From Bacteroidota bacterium (GTDB lineage: Bacteria; Bacteroidota; Bacteroidia; B-17B0; Aurantibacillaceae): a stretch of DNA of 59,573 nt. A program made the position numbers and the translations under genes. The stretch is from contig CANLAV010000002.1 of NCBI GenBank assembly GCA_947487905.1, forward strand, positions 1-59,573. The letters run 5' to 3'. Under the pieces are notes generated by a model. The model did no database searches. It was not told the DNA's origin and saw only the letters and a program-made list of their open reading frames with translations. The number at the start of each line of letters is the position of its first letter. The first letter of the stretch is position 1. This document shows positions 52,559 to 59,573 of the stretch, one piece after another.

Positions 52559-53263
52559 ATGGAACCAAATTATCGCGATGGCGAACTTTTATTAATTAAT
52601 AAACCATACACGTGGTCTTCGTTTCAAGCGGTTAACAAATTGAAACACGCATTAAAAAAACATCCATCACTTTTGTTAGATGATAAATTTGTTCATTTAA
52701 AAATTGGACATGCAGGCACCTTAGATCCTTTAGCAACAGGTTTATTAATTATTTGTACTGGAAAAAAAACGAAAGATATTTCTCAGTTTCAAGATTTGCC
52801 AAAAGAATATACTGGTACTTTTTTTATTGGTGCCACCACACCTTGTTTTGATAAGGAAAAAGAAGTTGATTTTACGTTTCCTACAGAACATATTACGGAA
52901 GATTTAATTTATCAAACAGCAAAATTATTTATTGGTAAGCAACAACAAGTGCCACCCATGTTTAGTGCTATAAAAGTGGATGGTAAACGTGTGTATGAAT
53001 TAGCAAGACTTGGCAAAGAAATAGAATTAAAATCGCGTGACATTGAAATTTTAAATTTTGAAATCACTACTTGTAACCTACCACATGTTGGATTTAAAAT
53101 TAATTGCACAAAAGGAACTTACATTAGAAGCATTGCCCGTGATTTTGGTTTAGCGATTAATAGTGGCGCTTATTTAACCGAATTGTGCAGAACAAAAATT
53201 GGCAATTTTAGTATTGAAGACTCTAAAACGCCAGAAGAATTTATAGCAGAACATTCATATTAA
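52559..53263 (+). CDS. truB: tRNA pseudouridine(55) synthase
   Basis: About 234 residues from the ATG at 52559. Makes pseudouridine 55 in the T-loop of tRNAs. GELLLINKPYTWSSFQAVNKL, the catalytic motif GHAGTLDPLATGLLIIC (with the Asp nucleophile), then QQVPPMFSAIKVDGKRVYELAR and TKGTYIRSIARDFGLA are all in place. The C-terminal PUA domain is absent, as in the short bacterial forms. An upstream in-frame TTG-TTG pair overlaps the end of ribBA and is not needed. Confidence 0.94.
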   Translation: MEPNYRDGELLLINKPYTWSSFQAVNKLKHALKKHPSLLLDDKFVHLKIGHAGTLDPLATGLLIICTGKKTKDISQFQDLPKEYTGTFFIGATTPCFDKEKEVDFTFPTEHITEDLIYQTAKLFIGKQQQVPPMFSAIKVDGKRVYELARLGKEIELKSRDIEILNFEITTCNLPHVGFKINCTKGTYIRSIARDFGLAINSGAYLTELCRTKIGNFSIEDSKTPEEFIAEHSY

Positions 53264-53303
53264 ACTAAATTAAAACGAACACCTCTGATTTACACGTTGT
53301 ATC

Positions 53304-53789
53304 TTGGATTTAATCAAACATAATCACAAAGCTCAAGCTCTTAAAAAAGAGAACAGGATTTTTTTTGACAAACTCAAGCGATTAACTTATAAAAATTTAG
53401 ACACCTATTTTCAAGAAGTGCATGAAGAGGTGTTTGAAAACACAGATTGTTTATCATGTGCTAATTGCTGTAAAACAACATCGCCTATTTTTTATAACAG
53501 AGATATAGAGCGTTTAGCCAAGCATTTCAAAATTAAACCTGGAGATTTTATTGAACGCTATTTAAAAATAGATGAAGATAAAGATTATGTTTTGCGCCAA
53601 GCACCTTGCCCATTTTTAGGCACAGATAATTATTGTTCAGTATATGAAAATCGACCCAATGCTTGCAGAGAATATCCGCATACAGACAGAAAAAAAATTT
53701 CTCAATTATTAGATTTAACTTACAAAAACACATTTGTGTGTCCTGCAGTTTTAGAAATTACAGAGCAATTGAAAAAAATAAAATTTTAA
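53304..53789 (+). CDS. YkgJ family Cys-cluster protein
   Basis: 161 residues with eight Cys in the CxxCxxCC-type arrangement of the Fe-S/zinc cluster family: CLSCANCC, then CPFLGTDNYCSVYENRPNACREYPH and a last Cys (FVCPA). These proteins are thought to bind a metal cluster; function unknown. There is no ATG near the N-terminus; TTG at 53304 gives a fitting start (MDLIKHNHKAQAL). It follows truB by 40 bp, same direction, and converges with the TPR protein gene one base later. Confidence 0.82.
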   Translation: MDLIKHNHKAQALKKENRIFFDKLKRLTYKNLDTYFQEVHEEVFENTDCLSCANCCKTTSPIFYNRDIERLAKHFKIKPGDFIERYLKIDEDKDYVLRQAPCPFLGTDNYCSVYENRPNACREYPHTDRKKISQLLDLTYKNTFVCPAVLEITEQLKKIKF

Positions 53790-53790
53790 G

Positions 53791-54816
53791 TTATCGTTTT
53801 CCAAGCGAGTTTAACCCTTCAATGGCTGGTTCGTAATTCGGCTTTAATTGCAAGCACATCGAAAAATCAGCGTAAGCATTATTTTTATCTTTCAATTGTT
53901 GGTAGCAAACTCCTCTAGCATAATAAGCTTCTGCATATTTTGGCTCAGCTTGTATGGCTTGACTAAAATATTCTAAGGCTTTTTTCACATCGTTTTTTTG
54001 GTCAAGCGTAATAGCTCCTAAGTTGTATAATGAATTTTTGTGTAAAGAATCTATTTTTAAAATTGCCAAATAAATTTGCGTGGCTTCATCCATTTTATCC
54101 ATATCCTGTAATAGTTTAGCCTTTGCATAAAGAGCCACATCACTTGTTGGATTAATCGCTAAGGCATTGTTATAATATTCTAATGCAATCAAGTTTTTTC
54201 TATTCGCGTAAATTAAACCTAAATCTAAGAAGGCACCAAAGTTTTTATTATCTTGTTCAATAGCTGTTTCAAGACTGGATACAGCTTTGGCAGTGTCTCC
54301 CGTTTCTTTATAAATACTTCCTTTCAGGTAATAAGCTTTTGCTATATTTTGATTAATTTTTAAAGCAGCATTTATTTTGGAAAAGGCTAATTCATATTGT
54401 TTGACAAAGTATAATAATTCGCCTAGTTTTAATAAGGCTTCGGTGTTTTTAGGAAATTTCACTACGATATTATCAAGTACTTCTTTGGCGCGTCTGGTTT
54501 CATTGGCAGCAAAAAAAACATCCGCTTCCAATAAATATGAATTGACATTTGTGCTATCAATTCGCAAAGAACGTTTCACATCATTCATTGCTTCTTCATT
54601 CTGTTTGTATTTTAAATAAATGGAAGCCCTTTCATTATATAACACTGCATCATCCGGATTTTCTAATAATTTTTTATTAATAGCTTCTAGTTCTGGCGCA
54701 TGAATTAGCTTTGAAAGAGAATCAGAGTAAGCTATTTCTTTTTTAACAGCGTCAACATTCTGTTGGCAAGAATAAAAAAATAATGTAACACAGGTAATAA
54801 AGAAAATTCTAATCAT
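53791..54816 (-). CDS. TPR-repeat lipoprotein
   Basis: 341 residues. The N-terminus (MIRIFFITCVTLFFYSC) resembles a lipoprotein signal with Cys17 to be lipidated. At least seven TPR units follow in a row, for example PDDAVLYNERASIYLKYKQN, IAKAYYLKGSIYKETGDTAK, and EPKYAEAYYARGVCYQQLKDKN, ending with EGLNSLGKR. TPR superhelices bind protein partners; this one would face the periplasm or outer membrane. Last gene of the DUF5522-MlaD-Fe-S-Fe-S operon, 8 bp after the second Fe-S gene. Confidence 0.85.
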   Translation of the reverse strand: MIRIFFITCVTLFFYSCQQNVDAVKKEIAYSDSLSKLIHAPELEAINKKLLENPDDAVLYNERASIYLKYKQNEEAMNDVKRSLRIDSTNVNSYLLEADVFFAANETRRAKEVLDNIVVKFPKNTEALLKLGELLYFVKQYELAFSKINAALKINQNIAKAYYLKGSIYKETGDTAKAVSSLETAIEQDNKNFGAFLDLGLIYANRKNLIALEYYNNALAINPTSDVALYAKAKLLQDMDKMDEATQIYLAILKIDSLHKNSLYNLGAITLDQKNDVKKALEYFSQAIQAEPKYAEAYYARGVCYQQLKDKNNAYADFSMCLQLKPNYEPAIEGLNSLGKR

Positions 54817-54824
54817 AGGGCTTA

Positions 54825-55619
54825 TTATAAATCGTTTGCATTAGCTATTAATTCAGCAACATCAAGTACCTTAGTTTGCTCTTCTTTATTGAAGTGTTTA
54901 ACGCCGTCAGTCATCATGGTGTTACAAAAAGGGCAACCAACAGCAATGACATCAGGATTTTGTGAAAGCGCTTCTTCAGCACGCTCAACATTTACTTCCT
55001 TAGTGCCATTCTCCGCCTCTTTAAACATTTGTGCTCCACCTGCTCCACAACATAATCCATTCGCTTTGCTGCGCTTCATTTCAACTAATTCAGCATCTAA
55101 TTTTTGGATCACCTCGCGTGGAGCTTCATAAACATTATTAGCTCTTCCTAAATAACAAGGATCGTGAAATACAATTTTTTTTCCTTTATACGCTCCACCT
55201 TCTACTTTTAATTTCCCTTCGTTGATGAGTTGTTGAACTAATTCCGTATGATGAATCACTTCGTATTTTCCTCCTAACTCTGGGTATTCATTTTTTATGG
55301 TATTAAAACAGTGCGGACAGCCAGTTACTATTTTCTTTACATCATAACCATTTAATATGGTGATATTTTGAAAGGCTTGCATTTGAAATAAAAATTCATT
55401 GCCTGCACGTTTTGCAGGATCTCCAGTGCAACTTTCTTCAACGCCTAAGACTGCAAAGTTTGCACCAACGTGGTTTAAAATTTTTACAATCGCCTTTGTT
55501 ATTTTTTTTGCTCTATCATCAAAACTTCCACTGCAACCAACCCAAAATAAAATATCTGGTGTTTCTCCCTTTGCAATTTTTTCTTGCATTGTTGGAACAT
55601 GAATTACTGTATCGCTCAT
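54825..55619 (-). CDS. (Fe-S)-binding protein with two CCG domains (HdrB/GlpC-like)
   Basis: 264 residues. Two Cys-rich CCG domains: one with CSGSF, ESCTGDPA, GCPHCFNTI, and one with HDPCYLGR, GLCCGAGGAQMF, GCPFCNTMMTDG. Such domains hold the non-cubane clusters of heterodisulfide-reductase subunit B and occur in glycolate/lactate/glycerol-3-phosphate oxidoreductases and menaquinol-linked electron routes. Its N-terminal fold is close to the HdrB group. Directly after (24 bp) the membrane Fe-S gene, so the two are a pair; the flavin subunit that would complete a dehydrogenase is not next to them. Confidence 0.86.
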   Translation of the reverse strand: MSDTVIHVPTMQEKIAKGETPDILFWVGCSGSFDDRAKKITKAIVKILNHVGANFAVLGVEESCTGDPAKRAGNEFLFQMQAFQNITILNGYDVKKIVTGCPHCFNTIKNEYPELGGKYEVIHHTELVQQLINEGKLKVEGGAYKGKKIVFHDPCYLGRANNVYEAPREVIQKLDAELVEMKRSKANGLCCGAGGAQMFKEAENGTKEVNVERAEEALSQNPDVIAVGCPFCNTMMTDGVKHFNKEEQTKVLDVAELIANANDL

Positions 55620-55643
55620 AATCTATTTTTAAGTTTCTTGAAA

Positions 55644-56969
55644 TTAATTTTCGTTGATCCAGTTTGCTCTGTCGGCTGGACTAAATTGCCAAGGCGCACC
55701 ATTGTTTTCTAAGTTAGAGAACATGCCATTTAATTCTGTTGGTGCAGAACTCTGCTCTAGTACTAATTGCTGACGCATTCCTACTATAATGGATAAGGGG
55801 TCAATGTTTATAGGACATTCTTGAACACAAGCATTACAAGTGTTACACGCCCAAATCTCTTCCGATGAAGTATAGTCACCTAATAACGATTTTCCATCGT
55901 CAACAAATGTTCCTTTGTTTGCATCTATGTTTTTACCAACCTCTACTAATCTGTCGCGCGTATCCATCATTATTTTTCGAGGCGACAATGTTTTACCTGT
56001 CATGTTTTGCGGACAAACAGATGTACATCTTCCACATTCGGTGCATGAATATGCATCAAGTAAATTTTTCCATGTTAAATCTGTGACATCTTTCACGCCA
56101 AATTTAATCGCAGCGTTTGGATCTAGTAAAGGTTGATAAGCAGTATCGAAGTTTGGCTTTACAACGTCTGTTACTTCAAATAAATTTGTAAAGTTTCCTT
56201 TGGATTTTAAATTACTAAAGTATGTATTTGGAAATGCTAGTATAATGTGTAAATGCTTAGAAAAGGGTAAGTAATTTAAAAATGCAACGACCATACTAAA
56301 ATGTCCCCACCATCCAATTCGTTCTATCATATGTAAACCAGCATCAGGCATGCCACCATATAGTAACGGCCCGATATATTTACTAATTGAAAAATTAAAT
56401 GTATTATCATTTAAATCTGTGGCATGTGAAAGTCCTTTGGAATAAAGCACTTCGTCGGCACCATTCATCATAAAAATAAAACAGATTAAAACTATCTCAG
56501 CAATTAAAATTAAATTCGCATCTAATTTTGGCCAGCCATTCAACTCGTTTTTTACCAATCGGGGAACTTTCAATAAATTTCTTCTTGCTAAAAATGCAAT
56601 GGTTCCAATGAATGCTAAAACAGAAAGAATCTCAATAAGACTGACCATGAATGTATAGAAGGAACCTAGTGCTGGCCTAAATGCTCTATGAGAGCCAGTT
56701 ATTCCGTCAAAAATGATTTCAATGAGTTCAATTTGAGTGATGACAAATGCAACGTATAAGAATAAATGTAAAATAGCGGGAATAGGTCGGTTAAACATTT
56801 TCTTTTGACCAAAAGCAACCAGTAGCATGGTTTTTATTCGTTCTTTTTTATTATCCTGGATTGAAATATTTTTTCCTAATAAAATATTACGTTTGATTTT
56901 TTTTGCATTAACAAAAAAAAATGTTCCTGAAATAATAAAGACAACGGTAAAAATGATTGATGAAATCAT
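55644..56969 (-). CDS. Membrane (Fe-S)-binding protein with two [4Fe-4S] clusters (HdrC/NarI-like)
   Basis: 441 residues. The N-terminal half has about five hydrophobic segments with several His (FLYVAFVITQIELIEIIF, GFYTFMVSLIEILSVLAF-like, FSMVVAFLNYLPFSKHLHIILAF), resembling the haem-b/NarI-like membrane domain. Then come two ferredoxin-type motifs: CTECGRCTSVCPQN (near residue 308) and CNTCNACVQECPI (near 375). It probably passes electrons between quinone and the soluble CCG protein that follows 24 bp downstream. 8 bp separate it from mlaD upstream. Confidence 0.87.
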   Translation of the reverse strand: MISSIIFTVVFIISGTFFFVNAKKIKRNILLGKNISIQDNKKERIKTMLLVAFGQKKMFNRPIPAILHLFLYVAFVITQIELIEIIFDGITGSHRAFRPALGSFYTFMVSLIEILSVLAFIGTIAFLARRNLLKVPRLVKNELNGWPKLDANLILIAEIVLICFIFMMNGADEVLYSKGLSHATDLNDNTFNFSISKYIGPLLYGGMPDAGLHMIERIGWWGHFSMVVAFLNYLPFSKHLHIILAFPNTYFSNLKSKGNFTNLFEVTDVVKPNFDTAYQPLLDPNAAIKFGVKDVTDLTWKNLLDAYSCTECGRCTSVCPQNMTGKTLSPRKIMMDTRDRLVEVGKNIDANKGTFVDDGKSLLGDYTSSEEIWACNTCNACVQECPINIDPLSIIVGMRQQLVLEQSSAPTELNGMFSNLENNGAPWQFSPADRANWINEN

Positions 56970-56977
56970 GAGTTTTT

Positions 56978-57988
56978 TTAGGGTTTAATTGGTTTTGTTT
57001 TAGGTTGAGGAGATGGTTTATCTTTTCTACCAAAAACAGAAAAATGAATATAACGACTTGGATTTGTCTTTAAATCAATTAATAATTTATCTAAATCAGC
57101 ACTTGATGCGTTTAAGTGATTGTATAATGAATCATTTTTAAGAAGTTTTCCAATGGTTCCTTTGCCACTATTTATTTGAGTCATCGTAACGCCTAATTCT
57201 TTCAACGTTTTGTCAGCATTTGTAATCGCACTTTTTAATTCTGATTTTGATAAACTATCCGATAGACTGCTAAAGTTAGTGATGATGTTACTTATTTTTT
57301 CTTTGTCATTGTCAAGCGCTGTTGCTAAACTATTTAATTTTGTTAGTATGGATGATAATTTTGATTTCTCAGAAGCTACTAAATCATCTAATTTATAAGC
57401 AGTTTTCTCTAAACTTTCAATGGCTTTTTTTATACTTTCAAATGATTTATTTAAGTTATCTCGCGTTCTGTCGTTTAACACAAATTGTACAACCGTCATC
57501 ACCGAATCAATAGATGATATAAGGCCTTCTGCTTTATGTTGTAAAGGAGTTAATTGCTTACTAACAGCCGTTTTCAATCCTTCTTCGTTTTCAGCAAACA
57601 GAGTGTCGCCAGATTTCACAAACTCAGTTTCTTTACTGTAAATTATTTCTACAGCTTTAGAACCTAATAAATCTGAACTGATGGATTTAGCAATGGAATG
57701 TTTCGGAATATTGATATCTTCGGTTAATAAGAATTTGACAAGCACCGCATATTCTCCGTTGGCTTGTTTGAATAAGGAAATTTTATTGATTTGTCCAACT
57801 TTAAATCCATTCACCAACATAGGATTCGCTTCAATTAATCCATCGATTTTTGGATATACAGCGTATAATTCAAATTTTTTACTAAATAAATCTTTGCCTT
57901 TTAGGAAATTAAATCCCCAAATAAAAAGTCCTATGGAAGCTGTAATTACAACACCTATTTTAAATTCTTTGGTAATTTTCATATTCAT
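56978..57988 (-). CDS. MlaD/MCE family protein
   Basis: About 336 residues from the ATG at 57988 (another Met follows at 57982). One transmembrane helix (KIGVVITASIGLFIWGFNFL) near the N-terminus, then the MCE beta-barrel domain (FELYAVYPKIDGLIEANPMLVNGFKVGQINKI). The later part is helical coiled-coil (LNSLATALDNDKEKISNIITNFSSLSDSLSK) and ends in a Pro/Lys-rich tail. MCE proteins form rings that carry lipids between inner and outer membrane. It lacks an adjacent ABC ATPase/permease here, so these are elsewhere. First large gene of the operon. Confidence 0.87.
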   Translation of the reverse strand: MNMKITKEFKIGVVITASIGLFIWGFNFLKGKDLFSKKFELYAVYPKIDGLIEANPMLVNGFKVGQINKISLFKQANGEYAVLVKFLLTEDINIPKHSIAKSISSDLLGSKAVEIIYSKETEFVKSGDTLFAENEEGLKTAVSKQLTPLQHKAEGLISSIDSVMTVVQFVLNDRTRDNLNKSFESIKKAIESLEKTAYKLDDLVASEKSKLSSILTKLNSLATALDNDKEKISNIITNFSSLSDSLSKSELKSAITNADKTLKELGVTMTQINSGKGTIGKLLKNDSLYNHLNASSADLDKLLIDLKTNPSRYIHFSVFGRKDKPSPQPKTKPIKP

Positions 57989-58031
57989 AATCAAGCTCTA
58001 AGATACTTATTTTTTCAATAAAATAAAGTGT

Positions 58032-58205
58032 CTATGATTTCTTTTCATTATCAAATTTTCCTGTTTTTTTATTATATCCAAAAGGACAGTGTTTGCAGCC
58101 ATTTTTACAACAATAGCCTCTTTTTAAGTGGTACTTTTCGGTAAAAATGATATAGCCTTCAGGGCTAAGATAAAACTCACTGGGGTCTAATTCTTTTTTA
58201 AACAT
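58032..58205 (-). CDS. DUF5522 small Cys-rich protein
   Basis: 57 residues from the ATG at 58205 (a longer in-frame version adds seven). ELDPSEFYLSPEGYIIFTEKYHLKRGYCC and KNGCKHCPFGYN match the DUF5522 pattern with its Cys residues (YCCxxGCxxCP), which probably bind zinc or a cluster. Function unknown. It is 43 bp upstream of mlaD, in the same direction, and may open that operon. Divergent from the outer-membrane protein gene. Confidence 0.8.
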   Translation of the reverse strand: MFKKELDPSEFYLSPEGYIIFTEKYHLKRGYCCKNGCKHCPFGYNKKTGKFDNEKKS

Positions 58206-58251
58206 AATCTTTACAAAAATAGACAAATAACAATTACCTTTAAAGTCATAA

Positions 58252-59409
58252 ATGGATATACGTAAATTTTATATTGCATGCGCTCTACTTAGTGCAAATT
58301 TTTTAATGTCTCAAAATGATTCATTAGAAAGAAAATCACAATCAATCATTCAATTAAACAGTGATACGGCCGTATTGTTTCAGCACAAACGAAAAGATAA
58401 TAGTAAAGAAACGAATCAGCCCAAGCTAGAAATTGGAGCTTATTTGAGTACATATTATGGTTTATATACCGAAGACGAACAAATTGGTTTTGTTAAACAT
58501 CCTACCATGGCCGCCAGAAACAATCAGTTTGGATTAAATATGGCTATGATTTCCTTGGCTTATCAATCAAAAACGTTACGAAGTACTCTGTCATTTCATT
58601 ACGGTGATATTGCAGAAAGCACTTGGCCAGCAAAGTACAATTTAATTCAAGAAGCAAATGCAGGAGTCGAATTAAGAAAAAAATTATGGCTTGATGTTGG
58701 CATATTCCGATCACATATTGGTTTAGAAAGCACTCAACCTCGAGAAAATATTACATCGAGCATGAGTTTAGCTAATGTTTATGAACCTTATTTTTTTTCT
58801 GGGGCAAAACTCACCTATAACTTAACATCAAAATTAAGCTTACAATTAAATGCGTTTAATAGTTTTTCATCTATAGTAGAAACGAATAAAAATAAATTGA
58901 TAGGATCTACGATTATTTATTCGCCGAACAAGGCTATAACATTTACGTATAATTTTATTACTGGCGATGATACGCCAGATGGTTCCAAAATTAAGCGTCA
59001 ACGATTCTATAATAATTTCTATTTAACCTATCAAAAAAAGAAATGGTCTGTTGGAGCTGAATTTAATTTTGGAGCTCAAAATAATTCAAAAAAAATGGAT
59101 AGCATCAATCTATCAACTGCTTTTATGAATAGTAGTTTAGTAGTTGTAAAGCATCAAACATTTGAGAAAGTAGGATTTTATGGAAGACTTGAGTGGTTTA
59201 GTGATATGGATGAAATGATTAGCTCTGGCTCAAAAATGGGAAAATACACCTGGGGAACTACGTGTGGGGTCGAATACAAACCACTTAAGAATGTAGCCAT
59301 GAGCATTGAAGGACGCTACTTGAAATCTGATAAACCAAACTTTATTTATAATAATTCGCTAAGAGATAATAGAATAGAAGGTGTTTTTTGCTTAGACGTT
59401 TGGTTCTAA
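58252..59409 (+). CDS. Putative porin / outer-membrane beta-barrel protein
   Basis: 385 residues. N-terminal signal peptide (MDIRKFYIACALLSANFLMSQ). The mature protein alternates polar/hydrophobic strands throughout, with aromatic belt residues, and ends with FCLDVWF, an aromatic C-terminus as required for outer-membrane assembly. Blocks such as TMAARNNQFGLNMAMISLAYQ and FFSGAKLTYNLTSKLSLQLNAFNSF fit the Bacteroidota porin families with unknown substrate. It is divergent from the DUF5522-MlaD operon and followed by a deaminase gene only 7 bp later. Confidence 0.82.
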   Translation: MDIRKFYIACALLSANFLMSQNDSLERKSQSIIQLNSDTAVLFQHKRKDNSKETNQPKLEIGAYLSTYYGLYTEDEQIGFVKHPTMAARNNQFGLNMAMISLAYQSKTLRSTLSFHYGDIAESTWPAKYNLIQEANAGVELRKKLWLDVGIFRSHIGLESTQPRENITSSMSLANVYEPYFFSGAKLTYNLTSKLSLQLNAFNSFSSIVETNKNKLIGSTIIYSPNKAITFTYNFITGDDTPDGSKIKRQRFYNNFYLTYQKKKWSVGAEFNFGAQNNSKKMDSINLSTAFMNSSLVVVKHQTFEKVGFYGRLEWFSDMDEMISSGSKMGKYTWGTTCGVEYKPLKNVAMSIEGRYLKSDKPNFIYNNSLRDNRIEGVFCLDVWF

Positions 59410-59416
59410 AATTTAT

Positions 59417-59573
59417 ATGTTGTTAGAATATAAACCTATTATACAGACAATTCATTACAAAGGATGTGATATTTCTGTATTGCGTTTAGATTTAATTCAT
59501 CCTGAAATATCGGGAAATAAATGGTTTAAATTGAAGTATAATTTACAGCAAGCTAAAGCAGAACATAAAGACA
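59417..59573 (+). CDS. PLP-dependent deaminase, ACC deaminase/D-cysteine desulfhydrase type (3' partial)
   Basis: Open frame from the ATG at 59417 to the right edge, 52 residues seen. MLLEYKPIIQTIHYKGCDISVLRLDLIHPEISGNKWFKLKYNL ends with the GNKWFKL motif of 1-aminocyclopropane-1-carboxylate deaminase/D-cysteine desulfhydrase proteins, where the Lys forms the PLP Schiff base. The rest of the gene lies outside the window. It starts 7 bp after the beta-barrel gene and is probably co-transcribed. Which of the two reactions it performs cannot be told from this fragment. Confidence 0.75.
   Translation, partial: MLLEYKPIIQTIHYKGCDISVLRLDLIHPEISGNKWFKLKYNLQQAKAEHKD

Noticed and set aside
54889-55621. 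Several plus-strand open frames opposite the CCG Fe-S gene.
   Set aside because: They mirror a conserved gene, have no promoter and no recognisable product.

Overview
The window is a chromosomal stretch of a low-GC member of the Bacteroidota. The clade is suggested by a PorP/SprF type IX secretion (T9SS) protein at the left edge, a secreted M1 aminopeptidase with a C-terminal T9SS sorting-type domain, several promoters of the Bacteroidota type (TTTG or TTG, about 19-20 bp, then TAnnTTTG), ribosomal protein THX, a BatA-domain protein, a DUF5522 protein and weak Shine-Dalgarno signals. About 60 genes fill almost all of the sequence and no gap between genes exceeds about 190 bp. I saw no rRNA, tRNA, CRISPR array, prophage or transposase.

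Layout. 1-4.5 kb: PorP/SprF, BatA-like protein and a degenerate dihydroorotase. 4.5-10.4 kb: an accessory sugar/cofactor-type cluster with two glycosyltransferases, a membrane-anchored deaminase, a nucleotidyltransferase, a B12-type radical SAM enzyme and a methyltransferase. 10.5-14.4 kb: malate dehydrogenase, the c-di-AMP synthase CdaA and a Uup-like ABC-F protein. 14.4-22.9 kb: WG-repeat lipoprotein, purE-purK, THX, an S41 protease, a Lon-N protein, a family 2 glycosyltransferase, purB and a lytic transglycosylase. 23-27 kb: succinate dehydrogenase sdhC-sdhA-sdhB, with a four-helix-bundle gene and its terminal inverted repeats lodged between sdhA and sdhB. 27-33.5 kb: mltG, aspS, an EamA transporter, rplU-rpmA, serS. 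33.5-38 kb: radical SAM protein, EamA transporter, ribD, isoaspartyl peptidase. 38-39.7 kb: a small orphan island with an XRE-type regulator, a three-half-site operator and two unrecognised, probably exported proteins. 39.7-44.8 kb: ubiA-like prenyltransferase, YicC and two tandem paralogous helical proteins of unknown role. 44.9-53.8 kb: M1 peptidase, wecB, radC, MFS transporter, TIGR02757 protein, ribBA, truB, YkgJ-type protein. 53.8-58.2 kb: an operon of DUF5522, MCE/MlaD, two Fe-S electron-transfer proteins and a TPR lipoprotein. 58.2 kb to the end: an outer-membrane beta-barrel protein and the start of a PLP-dependent deaminase.

Most of the window is ordinary housekeeping: purine synthesis (purE, purK, purB), riboflavin synthesis (ribD, ribBA), TCA-cycle enzymes (mdh, sdhCAB), translation (aspS, serS, rplU, rpmA, THX, truB) and cell wall (mltG, SLT protein, wecB). 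The most unusual parts are the inverted-repeat-bounded four-helix-bundle cassette in the sdh operon, the regulator/operator island at 38 kb, the nucleotidyltransferase-radical SAM-methyltransferase cassette, the tandem paralog pair and the dihydroorotase homologue that has lost metal-binding histidines.
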